A program made the position numbers and the translations under genes. A stretch of 40,898 nt of DNA from Desulfuromonas sp. TF. Lineage in GTDB: Bacteria; Desulfobacterota; Desulfuromonadia; Desulfuromonadales; ATBO01. The stretch covers positions 258,623 through 299,520 of the forward strand of contig NZ_KI421418.1 in NCBI RefSeq assembly GCF_000472285.1. The letters run 5' to 3'. Shown piece after piece: positions 1-8,958 of the stretch; the stretch's first letter is position 1, and each line of letters starts with the position of its first letter. A model generated the notes under the pieces. The model was given only the letters and a program-made list of their open reading frames with translations. It was not told the DNA's origin and made no database searches.

Positions 1-282
1 CCAAAAGTAAGCAAAAAATGCCTTCCCCTGGCGGGGGACACTTCTGTCGCGGATCACCTGCCGTCGAACGCCCTCGCAGCAACAGACCGGGGTGGTGCTC
101 CGTGGCGCCGAGGGGCCTGTTGTTTTCCGGCCCCTGTGGACGCGGTTTTATCCAGAATCGGGAGCTGTACTGCCGTTGCGTAGCTTTGGCGCCGGTGAAC
201 CGTTGCGAAACACGCCAGTGGCAGGCCCTTTTCCGCATACTCTCTTAGGCTATGGGTAACGATTTTTAAAGATGGATTCGAT
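1..282. other. Leader region without a supported gene
   Basis: No gene is supported here. A 76-codon open frame starting at 18 has no ribosome site, low-complexity Arg/Pro/Gly content and no family I recognise. The first 40 bases combine an A-rich stretch with a C/G-rich hairpin (CCCCTGGCGGGG near 26-37), which could be the end of a terminator or of a dispersed repeat cut by the window edge. The last 40 bases before 283 are AT-richer and probably hold the promoter of the transferase gene, but no clear -35/-10 pair was found. Confidence 0.4.
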
Positions 283-1941
283 ATGACCGCAATTCAGATT
301 CTATACGTATTCCTCACGGCACTGTTCGCCTCGCTCACCATGGTTCCGCTGCTGCGCCGCTGGGCCCTGAAAAGAGGGGAGGTGGACCGGCCGGACGGGG
401 AGCGCAAGACACACCTGCGGGCGACCCCGCGGATCGGCGGCATTGCCATTTTCATGGCCGTTCTTTTTGCCCTCCTGGTGCATGCCGATCTCGACACCGG
501 CGTGCGCGGCATCCTGGCCGGAGGGCTTGTGGTCTTTTTCACCGGGATGGTTGATGATCTGCACGGGATCTCGGCCCGCAAGAAATTTCTCGGCCAGATC
601 GGAGGCTGTCTGGTCGCCATGGCGGTCGGCCAACTCTATATCACCAGCCTGGGCAACCCCTTCGGCGCGGGGGAGATTCATCTGCCGCTTTGGCTGGCGT
701 GGCCCTTCACCGTCTTTGCGGTCGTCGGGGTGTGCAATGCCATCAACCTGATCGACGGTCTGGACGGTCTCGCCGGCGGAATTTCGGTGATCGCCCTCGC
801 CGCTTTTTTTATCCTTGCCTGCCAGGACGGCAACCAGCCCGCCATCGTTCTCAGCGCCGCCGGTCTGGGCGCCATCCTCGGATTCCTCAAGTTCAATTTC
901 TACCCGGCCCGCATCTTCATGGGAGATACCGGCAGTCTCACCATCGGCTTCCTGCTCGGCTTCATGGCGGTGCAGTTGACCCAGCCGGTGGCCGCCGGCA
1001 TTGCACCGGTGATTCCCGTGCTGATCCTCGGGCTGCCGATTCTCGACACCCTCTGGGTCATGACGCGCCGGATCCTCCGTAAAACGAGCCCCTTCACGCC
1101 GGATCGGACCCATCTGCACCACAAATTTCTCAACCTCGGCCTGCAGCATCGGTTCACGGTTATCCTGATTTACGGCCTCTCGCTCTTCTGGGCGATATTC
1201 TCCCTGCTCTTTCTGAATGCACCGGAATATTTCCTTCTCGCCGTCTATCTCTGCGCCTCCCTGGCGTTCTACGTGGTGCTGCGCCATGTTCTCAACCATC
1301 CCCAGCACTTTCCGATCGTCGACCGCGACTCGGCGGCGGGGATCCGGCAGTCGGCCGTTTATTTGAAGATCGCCGAAGGGATCGAGCGCGGGGTGCCGGT
1401 CTTGATGATGATGGCCGGTCTCTACCTGCTGGCCGCGGTATGGACGGCACGATATGCCGGCGGCAATCTCTGGCAGGTCAACGGGATTCTGGGCGTGTCC
1501 GCATTGGGGGTGCTCTACGTCACCCGTGATGCGAGAAACCAGTTTCTGCTGGCGGTGACCTATATCGCCGTGCTGCTGGTCACCTTTTCGGTAGAATCGG
1601 CCGGCGCCCGGGAGCTCTTCTGGGGGGTGAGTCTGGCCCGTTTCAGCGACGTGCTTTTCGTCCTGATGGGGCTGCTGGTGGCGGTGAAGATCTGTTTCCG
1701 CACGGACGGCGATTTTTTCATCTCCACCGCCGATATCCTCTTCTTCGCCCTGAGCGTCCTCTTTTCGACCACCTACTCCCAGCTGCCCCTCTCCGCCGGA
1801 CCCGAGGTTCTGCTCAAAGGCATCGTCTTCTATCTGGCCGTCAAGACCCTGGTGGCCCGGAACCGGCGGCGCGCGGTCTTTTCAGTAGGCTCGGTACTGA
1901 CGGCTCTGCTGCTGATCGCGGTGCGGGGTGTTTTTGTTTAA
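283..1941 (+). CDS. WecA/MraY-family undecaprenyl-phosphate sugar-1-phosphate transferase with C-terminal membrane extension
   Basis: Polytopic membrane enzyme expected to move a sugar-1-phosphate (typically GlcNAc-1-P) from a UDP-sugar to undecaprenyl phosphate, the first step of O-antigen or other surface polysaccharide synthesis at the inner membrane. The family signatures are all present: NAINLIDGLDGLAGG near residue 153, the Mg-binding FMGDTGS near 212 and the cytoplasmic His motif RTHLHHKF near 275. The product is 552 residues, well above the roughly 320-360 of plain WecA. From about residue 370 there is an extra hydrophobic block with several predicted membrane spans that I cannot assign. 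The ATG at 283 fits the family N-terminus (start of the first span), although the ribosome site is weak. The neighbours do not form an obvious polysaccharide cluster within the window, so the exact sugar and pathway are inferred. Confidence 0.87.
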   Translation: MTAIQILYVFLTALFASLTMVPLLRRWALKRGEVDRPDGERKTHLRATPRIGGIAIFMAVLFALLVHADLDTGVRGILAGGLVVFFTGMVDDLHGISARKKFLGQIGGCLVAMAVGQLYITSLGNPFGAGEIHLPLWLAWPFTVFAVVGVCNAINLIDGLDGLAGGISVIALAAFFILACQDGNQPAIVLSAAGLGAILGFLKFNFYPARIFMGDTGSLTIGFLLGFMAVQLTQPVAAGIAPVIPVLILGLPILDTLWVMTRRILRKTSPFTPDRTHLHHKFLNLGLQHRFTVILIYGLSLFWAIFSLLFLNAPEYFLLAVYLCASLAFYVVLRHVLNHPQHFPIVDRDSAAGIRQSAVYLKIAEGIERGVPVLMMMAGLYLLAAVWTARYAGGNLWQVNGILGVSALGVLYVTRDARNQFLLAVTYIAVLLVTFSVESAGARELFWGVSLARFSDVLFVLMGLLVAVKICFRTDGDFFISTADILFFALSVLFSTTYSQLPLSAGPEVLLKGIVFYLAVKTLVARNRRRAVFSVGSVLTALLLIAVRGVFV

Positions 1942-1968
1942 CATCGGAAAATCTTTTTTCAACATTCC

Positions 1969-1996
1969 TTGCTGAGACTTACCAGCGCTATATAAT
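1969..1996 (+). promoter_or_regulatory. Sigma-70-type promoter for the SGNH/LamG gene
   Basis: TTGCTG at 1969-1974 and a perfect TATAAT at 1991-1996 are separated by 16 bases. The pair lies about 130 bases upstream of the ATG at 2124, leaving a long 5' leader. The leader also contains a second purine-rich AAAGGAGG at 2067-2074 that leads only to a very short frame. The -10 match is strong; the assignment is by consensus only. Confidence 0.6.
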
Positions 1997-2123
1997 GAAC
2001 TCAAACCGCCTCGGCCAACGCCGGACGTATTCTGATGGTTGCCGTTATTGATTGATTTCTGGTCTTCAAAGGAGGTTGCGAACTTTAAAAAACTGAATAA
2101 CTGTCGTGAAGGAGGATTCTTTC

Positions 2124-5100
2124 ATGCAAGCCACAGTCAGGGCATTCTGGTCAGCGCTGGTGTTGAGCCTTGTTCTGTCTTCAACCGCTTTTTCGCAAGA
2201 TCCTTTTCCTTCTCCCGTCCGCATCATGCCTCTTGGTGATTCCATCACCAACGGCGCCTACAGCATCTTCGACTCCCTTCCCTTCGAACTGAGAACCGGT
2301 TACCGGCAGCCGCTTTATCTTGCCCTGCGGGATGCCGGGTATGTCGTCGATTTCGTCGGCGGCCTGCGCTACGGGGAGCTGGCGACGCCGACCTTTGATC
2401 CGGACCACGAAGGGCACGGCGGCTGGCGCGACGACCAGGTGGCGGCTCAGGTGCACAGCTGGCTGACGGCCAATCCCGCCGATATCATCCTGCTGCATAT
2501 CGGAACGAACTCCGTGGACACCAGCTCCAACGACGTGCGAAACATCCTGGATGAAATCGACCGCTTCAGTACGGCACCGATTGTTCTCCTGGCGCGGATC
2601 ATCAACCGCATGACCTACGATCCGGTGACCACGGCCTTCAACGACAACGTGGAAGCGATGGCCCGGCAGCGGATCGCCGAGGGGGACAAGATCGTCATCG
2701 TGGACATGGAAAGCGCCCTGGACGATCCGTCCTATTATTCGGATGATAAACATCCCGACGCCGCCGGTTATGAGATCATGGCGGGGGTGTGGTACCAGAC
2801 CCTGACCGGCATCCTGTCCCTGCAGGATGTGCCTCCGCAGATCACCTCGACTCCGATCACCTTCGCCCAGACCGGCGTATCCTACGTCTATGCGGTCACC
2901 GCCAACGGCTATCCCTTTCCATCCTATGCACTGGCCGACGCTCCGCCGGGGATGACCATCGACGCCGAATCGGGGGTGATCGAATGGACTCCCGACACTT
3001 CCGGCACCTGGGAGGTGACAGTGGAGGCCGCCAACTACCTGGGCGCCGCCCAACAGACCTACCTTCTCTCCGTCGTCGAGGCAGGGGGATGCTCCGCGGG
3101 ACTGGTTTCCTACTGGCCCCTCGATGAAACATCCGGATCGGTGTATGCCGATGTCTTCGGCGGCAGAAACGGCCTCTGCGCAGGAGGCGGATGTCCGGCG
3201 GCGACGACCGGACAGGTTCTCGGAGGCCAGTCCTTCGGCACGGCCACCGGCATCTCGGCGCCGGCCGACGCCGCCTTCGACTGGGGAGCGGCGGAGAGCT
3301 TCTCCGTCGAGTTCTGGATGCGGCGCTCGGGCGCTCCGGAGGGCACCGAAGTGATGGTGGGGCGAGACGCGGCCGAAAACAAGGTCCAGTGGTGGTCCGG
3401 CATAGATCATTCGCAGGGGGACGTCGCCCGGTTCTATCTGAGGGACCGCGGGGGCCGGGCGACCGGCGTCAGCGGATCGACGAACATTTCAGACGGCGCC
3501 TGGCACCATGTGGCGGCGGTCAGGGACGCCGCGTCCTCCCTGCTGCGGATCTATGTGGACGGGGTGGAGGAAAATTCCGCGGCGACGAATTACACGGGCG
3601 GGTTTGACTCCGCGTTCGCCTCCGTGGATGTCGGCTGGATCAATTTGGGAAGCGGATATCATTACCGCGGACTGGTGGACGAGGTGGCCCTCTACAATCG
3701 GGCCCTGACCCCTGTTGAAATTCAGAATCATTACAGCAGCGGCCTCCTCGGCGAGGGATACTGCGCGAACCCGTCGGACTCCGTCGCTCCTTCCTTCGTC
3801 ACCGATCCTCCCCTGACGGCTGCCCTTGGGGGCAGTTATGTCTACGATGCGGATGCCGGCGGAATCCCCGCGCCGGTCTATTCCCTGGATCAGAGCCCGG
3901 AGGGGATGACCATCGATCCGGCATCGGGGCTGATCGAGTGGAGCGTCAACAACACGGGCAGCTTCCCCGTTTCCGTCCTGGCCGTCAACACGGCCGGCAC
4001 GGCAACCCAGTCATTCTCCATTCAGGTGAACGCCGTCGTTCTGGCCCCTCGTATCACCTCCAGCCCGACCCTGAGCGTTAACCTGGGAAACACCTACACC
4101 TATGACGTCGAGGCCGATGGCGCTCCAGCCCCTGCTTTCGCCCTGGCCGCGGCCCCCCCGGGAATGACCATCGACGGGACATCGGGATTGATCACGTGGC
4201 TTCCCGGCGCCGCCGGCAGTTACGGCGTCACCGTCGAAGCGTCCAACTCGGACGGAGGGGACAGCCAGTCCTTCACGGTCGCGGTCACGGAAATCCAGAG
4301 CGGCGGCTGCTCGGAAGAACTGGTCTCCTACTGGACCCTCGATGAAACGTCCGGATCCTTGTACGCCGATGTCATCGGCGGCAAAAACGGCCTCTGCTCC
4401 GGGGACGGCTGCCCGGCGCCGGCGGCCGGACAGGTCCAGGGGGCTCAAGTCTTCGGAGCGAATACGGCAGTATCGGTGGAGCCGGACGCCGCCTTCGACT
4501 GGGGTGTGAACGACAGCTTCTCCATCGAGTTCTGGATGCGCCGCTCGGGGATCCCGACCGGCAACGAGGTCGTGGTCGGCCGGAACGAGTCCGGAACGAA
4601 GCTTCAATGGTGGGCCGGCATCGATCATTCTCGGGGGGACGTGGCGCGATTCTATCTCCAGGGCACGACCGGAAAAGGCGCAGGAGTCAGCAGCACGACC
4701 ATCCTGGCCGACGGCGCCTGGCATCATGTGGCGGCGGTCCGGGATGCCGCGGCGGGTCGATTGAAGATCTACGTGGACGGGGTGGAGGAAGGCTCGGCTC
4801 CGGCCAGCTTCGGCAGCGGGTTCGGTTCGCCCTCAGCCCCCGTGACAATCGGCTGGCTGAACCGCAGTAAGGGCTATCATTATCTGGGTCTGGCCGATGA
4901 AGCGGCCATCCATGGCCGAGCCCTGTCGGCGGAGGAGATCGAGGCGCACTACGCCAGCGGACTCGCCGGCAAGGGCTACTGTGAAGCGGCTCCTCCGGCC
5001 GAGGCCGCTCCCTCGATCACTTCCGACCCGTTATTGTCGGCCAACCTGAGCGGAAGCTACGCCTACGATGTCGACGCGGTCGGGGTTCCCACCCCTTCTT

Positions 5101-5945
5101 ATATCCTGACCGGCGCTCCGCCCGGAATGACCATCGACTCCGCCTCGGGGCTGATCGCCTGGACACCGACCTCCTCAGGCTCCTTCAATGTCGTGGTCGA
5201 GGCCGTCAACGCGGTCGGAAGGGACATCCAGTCCTTTACCGTGACTGTCGCCGAGGCCTTGGTCTGTCCGACCGGCCTGATATCCTACTGGACTCTGGAT
5301 GAGGCCGCCGGTCCCCTCTATGCCGACATCTTCAGCGGCAAGGACGGCCAGTGCGCCGGAGGGGGCTGTCCTGACGCCGTTGCCGGACTTGTCCTCAGGG
5401 GGCAATCCTTCGGATCGTCCACGGGAATCGCCGTTCTGGACGATGCCGCCTTTGACTGGGGAGTGAACGACAGTTTCTCCATCGAATTCTGGATGCGTCG
5501 CACTGGCGCCCCTTCGAGCAATGAGGTCATTGTCGGTCGGGACGAAGCGGGAAGCAAGCTCCAGTGGTGGGTCGGCATCGACAATTCAAGAGGCGATGTT
5601 GCCCGGTTTTATCTCCGCAACCGCTCCGGGCATACCGCCGCCATAAGTGGCGTAACCTTCCTTCCCGACGGCGGCTGGCACCACGTCGCGGCGGTCCGCG
5701 ATGCCGGGGCCGGTCGGCTGCGGATCTACGTGGACGGGGTGGAAGAAGGCTCGACGGCAGCAAACTTCGGCAGCGGTTTCGAATCGTCCGCCCCCCTGAC
5801 TATCGGCTGGCTGAACCGCAGCAACGGCTATCACTATTTCGGCGTGGCGGATGAAGCGGCCATTTACGGTAGGACGTTGACTCCGGGAGAAATTCAGCAG
5901 CACTTCAACGATGGTCTGGTTGGAAGGGGGTATTGCGGGGATTAG
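2124..5945 (+). CDS. Secreted SGNH hydrolase with Ig-like and LamG repeats
   Basis: Exported multi-domain protein of 1273 residues. GGAGG at 2111-2115, eight bases ahead, picks the ATG at 2124 over an in-frame GTG at 2106. A signal peptide ends near STAFSQ (about residue 24). The N-terminal domain (about 32-235) is an SGNH/GDSL hydrolase: GDSI near 37, GHGGW near 99, GTN near 127 and DDKHPDAAG near 207 supply the Ser, Gly, Asn and Asp/His blocks, so it should be an active esterase or lipase-like enzyme. Then come Ig-like putative-Ig modules, each with a PxGMTID core, and LamG/concanavalin-like modules, each opening with a YW.LDE motif, in the order Ig-LamG-Ig-Ig-LamG-Ig-LamG. The LamG modules probably bind carbohydrate or another surface ligand. 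No membrane anchor or sorting tail is visible at the C-terminus. Deacetylation of polysaccharide is one guess for substrate; it is not shown. Confidence 0.88.
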   Translation: MQATVRAFWSALVLSLVLSSTAFSQDPFPSPVRIMPLGDSITNGAYSIFDSLPFELRTGYRQPLYLALRDAGYVVDFVGGLRYGELATPTFDPDHEGHGGWRDDQVAAQVHSWLTANPADIILLHIGTNSVDTSSNDVRNILDEIDRFSTAPIVLLARIINRMTYDPVTTAFNDNVEAMARQRIAEGDKIVIVDMESALDDPSYYSDDKHPDAAGYEIMAGVWYQTLTGILSLQDVPPQITSTPITFAQTGVSYVYAVTANGYPFPSYALADAPPGMTIDAESGVIEWTPDTSGTWEVTVEAANYLGAAQQTYLLSVVEAGGCSAGLVSYWPLDETSGSVYADVFGGRNGLCAGGGCPAATTGQVLGGQSFGTATGISAPADAAFDWGAAESFSVEFWMRRSGAPEGTEVMVGRDAAENKVQWWSGIDHSQGDVARFYLRDRGGRATGVSGSTNISDGAWHHVAAVRDAASSLLRIYVDGVEENSAATNYTGGFDSAFASVDVGWINLGSGYHYRGLVDEVALYNRALTPVEIQNHYSSGLLGEGYCANPSDSVAPSFVTDPPLTAALGGSYVYDADAGGIPAPVYSLDQSPEGMTIDPASGLIEWSVNNTGSFPVSVLAVNTAGTATQSFSIQVNAVVLAPRITSSPTLSVNLGNTYTYDVEADGAPAPAFALAAAPPGMTIDGTSGLITWLPGAAGSYGVTVEASNSDGGDSQSFTVAVTEIQSGGCSEELVSYWTLDETSGSLYADVIGGKNGLCSGDGCPAPAAGQVQGAQVFGANTAVSVEPDAAFDWGVNDSFSIEFWMRRSGIPTGNEVVVGRNESGTKLQWWAGIDHSRGDVARFYLQGTTGKGAGVSSTTILADGAWHHVAAVRDAAAGRLKIYVDGVEEGSAPASFGSGFGSPSAPVTIGWLNRSKGYHYLGLADEAAIHGRALSAEEIEAHYASGLAGKGYCEAAPPAEAAPSITSDPLLSANLSGSYAYDVDAVGVPTPSYILTGAPPGMTIDSASGLIAWTPTSSGSFNVVVEAVNAVGRDIQSFTVTVAEALVCPTGLISYWTLDEAAGPLYADIFSGKDGQCAGGGCPDAVAGLVLRGQSFGSSTGIAVLDDAAFDWGVNDSFSIEFWMRRTGAPSSNEVIVGRDEAGSKLQWWVGIDNSRGDVARFYLRNRSGHTAAISGVTFLPDGGWHHVAAVRDAGAGRLRIYVDGVEEGSTAANFGSGFESSAPLTIGWLNRSNGYHYFGVADEAAIYGRTLTPGEIQQHFNDGLVGRGYCGD

Positions 5946-6109
5946 AGGTTCGCGGGACGTTCGACGAGGGAAGTTCAACCTGTAACGGATAGCCTGCCCG
6001 CGTCCCGATTTCTAATCGACCAGACGCTGGAATGGTGATATAAGAGGGGAGTCGTTCCGTTTGATGCTTTTCATGGATCGTATTTCAGTTGAACGAACAG
6101 GAGACCTCC

Positions 6110-7114
6110 GTGCCTTTTTTTGCGCCTTTTTTCCTTTTTTTTCTGCTCCTTGCCGTCGGCCCGGGTCTCGCCGCTTCAACCTGGGCGCTGGAGTTGATCC
6201 CTTTCAGCACCACCAACCAGAACCCGCTGGTGGCGGTGTACGGACTTCCTCCCGCCGGACCGGCGGCGGTCCTCGCGCCGGGGCGGACAGCTGCGGAGCT
6301 GCGGGCCGACATCGCCAGCAACTTCACCAGGGCTCGGGGATCGCAGGAACAGATCCTTCTCGACGGCGAAACCTACCGTTACACCCTGGCCCTCAAGCAC
6401 GGGATCGGAGATCGTCTCGAGGTGGGGCTGGAGGTTCCTTACGTGATGCACCGGGACGGTTTCCTCGACAGCTTTGTCAACGATTTTCATGACATTTTCG
6501 GTTTTCCCGACGGAGGCCGGGACAACGCGCCGAGCGACCGCCTGACCTACTCTTATGAGAGAGACGGGCTGCCCCTTATCGATTTGACCGAGGAAAAGGA
6601 GGGTTTCGGCGATCTGCGCCTGACCGGCGCCTGGCAGCTGTGGCGGCGGGAAGGGGAGAACCCCCGGGCCCTGGCCCTGCGAGCCAGTCTCAAGCTCCCC
6701 ACCGGGGATGAGGACCGCCTGCTGGGCAGCGGCAGCACCGATTTCGCTCTTTGGCTGAGCGGCTCCAGATCCTGCCGGGGCGGCTCCCTGGCCCTCTTCG
6801 GAGCCGCAGGCGGCCTGCTGATGACGGACGGTGACGTGCTGCCCGATCAGCAGCGCAACGCTGTCGCCTTCGGCACCCTCGGCGGCGGCTGGAGGGCTCT
6901 TCCCCGGCTGGCCCTCAAACTCCAGTTCGACGGTCACACCCCTTTTTACCGGGACAGCAGCCTTCGGGAACTCGGCGAGTCCGTGCAGCTGGTGCTCGGC
7001 GGCACGATCGGCGTGACCGACACCCTCTCCCTGGACATTGCCATCAGCGAGGACATCGTCGTCGATTCCGCTTCGGATGTTGTTTTTCATCTGGCCCTGA
7101 GGAAAATCTTCTAA
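6110..7114 (+). CDS. DUF3187 family secreted/outer-membrane protein
   Basis: Product of 334 residues with a strongly hydrophobic signal peptide (PFFAPFFLFFLLLAV) and probable cleavage near GLAAS. The remainder is rich in alternating hydrophobic and polar stretches ending in an aromatic residue (HLALRKIF), the look of an outer-membrane beta-barrel. The match is to DUF3187, a family known mainly from deltaproteobacteria and gammaproteobacteria, with no assigned biochemistry. AGGAG at 6099-6103 sits six bases before a GTG at 6110, which I prefer over the in-frame TTG at 6089 that would place extra charged residues before the signal peptide. No partner gene is obvious; the upstream SGNH gene is about 165 bases away with no clear terminator between them. 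Confidence 0.75.
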   Translation: MPFFAPFFLFFLLLAVGPGLAASTWALELIPFSTTNQNPLVAVYGLPPAGPAAVLAPGRTAAELRADIASNFTRARGSQEQILLDGETYRYTLALKHGIGDRLEVGLEVPYVMHRDGFLDSFVNDFHDIFGFPDGGRDNAPSDRLTYSYERDGLPLIDLTEEKEGFGDLRLTGAWQLWRREGENPRALALRASLKLPTGDEDRLLGSGSTDFALWLSGSRSCRGGSLALFGAAGGLLMTDGDVLPDQQRNAVAFGTLGGGWRALPRLALKLQFDGHTPFYRDSSLRELGESVQLVLGGTIGVTDTLSLDIAISEDIVVDSASDVVFHLALRKIF

Positions 7115-7133
7115 ATTCAGGGCAAAGCTTTTT

Positions 7134-7230
7134 TATCCGCAGATATACGCAGATTTTCGCAGATTAAATCAGAGACAGGATTCTTTGATTTTTGTCCTTA
7201 TCTGCGCTAATCTGCGTCATCTGCGGATAG
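7134..7230. repeat. Palindromic dispersed-repeat hairpin built from GCAGAT units
   Basis: The left arm (7134-7166) starts TATCCGCAGAT and carries three GCAGAT units; the right arm (7198-7230) is nearly its reverse complement, ending ATCTGCGGATA. Loop about 30 bases. It separates the DUF3187 gene from the S4 gene and could act as a bidirectional terminator or mRNA-end stabiliser. Similar GCAGATTA palindromes are common intergenic repeats in bacteria; copy number here cannot be judged from one window. Confidence 0.75.
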
Positions 7231-7268
7231 GTTTTCTCACCCTGGATTCAGGTATTAAGAGAATTGAA

Positions 7269-7478
7269 ATGGACGAATTTGAAATCAGGGATGCCGAATA
7301 CATCGAGCTGGCCAGCCTGCTCAAGGCGACCGGGCTGTGCGCCAGCGGGGGCGCGGCCAAGATGGCGATCGCGGAGGGGCAGGTCAGGGTCGACGGCGGG
7401 GTGGAACGGCGCAAGCGCTGCAAGATCCGGCCGGGGCAGGTGGTCGAATTCGAGGGGCATGTCATCGCGGTGCGGTGA
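7269..7478 (+). CDS. Small S4-domain RNA-binding protein (YbcJ-like)
   Basis: A 69-residue protein that is little more than one S4 RNA-binding fold. The motif runs from YIELASLLKATGL, through GGAAKMAIAEGQVRVDG, to RRKRCKIRPGQVV, as in E. coli YbcJ and RlbA-type proteins, which associate with ribosomes or structured RNA. I chose the ATG at 7269 because it gives the family length; the longer frame from 7185 runs through the palindromic repeat just upstream and would add a non-homologous tail. The ribosome site is weak (AAGAGA). It stands alone between a palindrome and a heptamer array. Role in translation is inferred from the fold. Confidence 0.82.
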   Translation: MDEFEIRDAEYIELASLLKATGLCASGGAAKMAIAEGQVRVDGGVERRKRCKIRPGQVVEFEGHVIAVR

Positions 7479-7483
7479 AAACA

Positions 7484-7536
7484 AGCTGTAAGCTGTAAGC
7501 TGTAAGCTGTAAGCTACGAGTTACGAGTTACGAGTT
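7484..7536. repeat. Heptanucleotide tandem arrays (AGCTGTA x4, ACGAGTT x3)
   Basis: Four exact copies of AGCTGTA (7484-7511), a four-base joint, then three exact copies of ACGAGTT (7516-7536). The array fills the gap between the converging S4 gene and 3D-domain gene and begins six bases after the S4 stop codon; the stop codon of the 3D gene lies inside it. It belongs to the 7-base-period arrays seen again at 27.7, 29.3, 37.9 and 38.9 kb. Confidence 0.9.
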
Positions 7537-8157
7537 ACCTGCATCCGCCATGGCGATCAGAGGCTCTTTCTCCTTTTTCTCATCCCCCGGCGAGCTGGCG
7601 ACCCAGAGCATGGTTCCCTTCTGAATCCCGAAGAGTCTCGCCGCCTCGCGGTCGTCATGCCAGATGTCCACCCGTCGGTGCCAGCGCCGATTCATCCTGT
7701 CCTGCACTTCGAACACCCCGTGCCCCGGAATCAGAACCCTCTGGCCGAAGGCTAGGCCGAGCTCCTTGACGATGTCGTCGGAGACGGCGATGACGCCGTG
7801 GCGCACAGGTTTGTTCGAGGCGGTGATGTGAGGAGTGGAGTCGCACTGCTCGGGGGTGGAGGAGTAGGCGGTGAGGGTGACGGGGGCGGTGTGGACATTT
7901 TCGAGTTGAACCGGGCGGCCGAAACTTTTTTCCAGCAGGCTGATGGCCAGGTCCAGGTCTTGACGAAGCTTCTCCAGTTCGTTCTGGAACTCTGCCACGG
8001 GATCGGGGGCGTCAGGCGCGGCATCGACGACCTGCAGTTCCATTGCGGAGGTTCCGGAGAGGGTCTGGGATGAAGCGGGCTCGTAGGGCCAGATGGCAGC
8101 ACCGATGAGCACCGGCAAAATCGCAACAAACAGCAAAGCGCATGTGGGGCGATTCAT
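7528..8157 (-). CDS. Secreted 3D-domain protein
   Basis: A 209-residue exported protein. An N-terminal signal or anchor segment (ALLFVAILPVLIGAAIW) is followed by a short coiled-coil-like stretch (about 55-80, EFQNELEKLRQDLDLAI). A 3D domain of the RlpA/MltA double-psi-barrel type covers about 90-180: LTAYSSTPEQCDSTPHITAS, then GHGVFEVQDRMNRRWHRRVDIW. These proteins act on peptidoglycan or form part of lytic transglycosylases; the two Asp of DRM and VDIW match the metal or substrate pocket. AAGGAGG six bases upstream selects the ATG at 8157; an ATG two codons earlier abuts that site. The C-terminus is encoded in part by the adjoining heptamer array. Confidence 0.8.
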   Translation of the reverse strand: MNRPTCALLFVAILPVLIGAAIWPYEPASSQTLSGTSAMELQVVDAAPDAPDPVAEFQNELEKLRQDLDLAISLLEKSFGRPVQLENVHTAPVTLTAYSSTPEQCDSTPHITASNKPVRHGVIAVSDDIVKELGLAFGQRVLIPGHGVFEVQDRMNRRWHRRVDIWHDDREAARLFGIQKGTMLWVASSPGDEKKEKEPLIAMADAGNS

Positions 8158-8257
8158 GACCATCCTCCTTGATTAAAATTGAGTCTACGATTCAATAGTA
8201 TCGACTAATCGAGTGAAATCAACTTTAAGGGATTTTTTTTGGGACGGGGGAGGGGTT

Positions 8258-8883
8258 TCACCTTGTCGTAGTCGCCAGTTTCAGCGCCAGGGCCACAAAC
8301 ACGGCGCCGGCGAGTCGGTTCATCACCTTCTGGGTTCTGGCGGAGCGGTTGAGCCATCGGCCGAGGGTGCCGGCGAGCAGGGCGATGCAGCCGAAGACCA
8401 GGATGGTGGAGAGGATGAACACCCCGCCGAGCAACAGCATCTGGATCGAGATCGGGCCACGCGCCGGGTCGGCGAACTGGGGCAGGAAGGCGAGGAAGAA
8501 GATAGAGACCTTCGGGTTGGTGATGTTCATGAGGATGCCACGGCAGTAGAGCTTCCGGAAATCGGCCGCGCCTTTCTCCTCCCCTTTGATTTCGGTGGGC
8601 GAGGCGCGGAAGGCCTGCCAGCCAAGTAGATGAGGTAGGCGGCGCCGAGCATCTTGAGGGCCGTGAAGGCGATCGCCGAGGTCTGGAAGATCACCGCGAC
8701 TCCCAGGGCGACGGCGACGCTGTGGCCGACCAGTCCGGTGCAGAGGCCGAGCATGACCATCAGGCCGGCGCCCCTGCCGCGCAGGGCGGACTGGGTCAGG
8801 ACGAAGAGGTTGTCCGGGCCCGGGGCCAAGGCCAGGAGGGTGGACGCGGCGAAGAAGGTTGCCAGGGTTTCGATGGGGAGCAT
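8258..8883 (-). pseudogene. LysE/RhtB-family exporter, interrupted by a one-base frameshift
   Basis: The N-terminal part, translated from 8883, reads through APGPDNLFVLTQ and KMLGAAYLIYLA, typical of LysE/RhtB amino-acid exporters. Near 8620 the frame is lost; in the next frame the protein continues WQAFRASPTEIKGEEKGAAD and then MNITNPKVSIFFLAFLPQF, the normal second half. Restoring one base near 8617-8623 gives a 208-residue protein, the usual family length. So either the gene is a recent pseudogene or the base was lost in sequencing; everything else is intact, including the NPK motif. If functional it would export a small amino acid or derivative across the inner membrane. Confidence 0.85.
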
Positions 8884-8958
8884 GGGGGTAAATCCTCGAT
8901 TCGAATTGTCAAAGCGTTTCGTTCCAGAACTCCTGGAAATCGAAGGAACGTTGGATTT

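Noticed and set aside
18-248. A 76-codon plus-strand frame at the window start
   Set aside because: No ribosome site, atypical composition and no family; more likely intergenic or repeat sequence.
301-1308. A 335-codon minus-strand frame
   Set aside because: Antisense of the sugar-phosphate transferase; composition is Gly/Glu/Gln-rich without a fold or ribosome site.
5946-6060. Terminator after the SGNH gene
   Set aside because: GGGACG and CGTCCC can pair but are about 40 bases apart with no T tract, so it was not listed.
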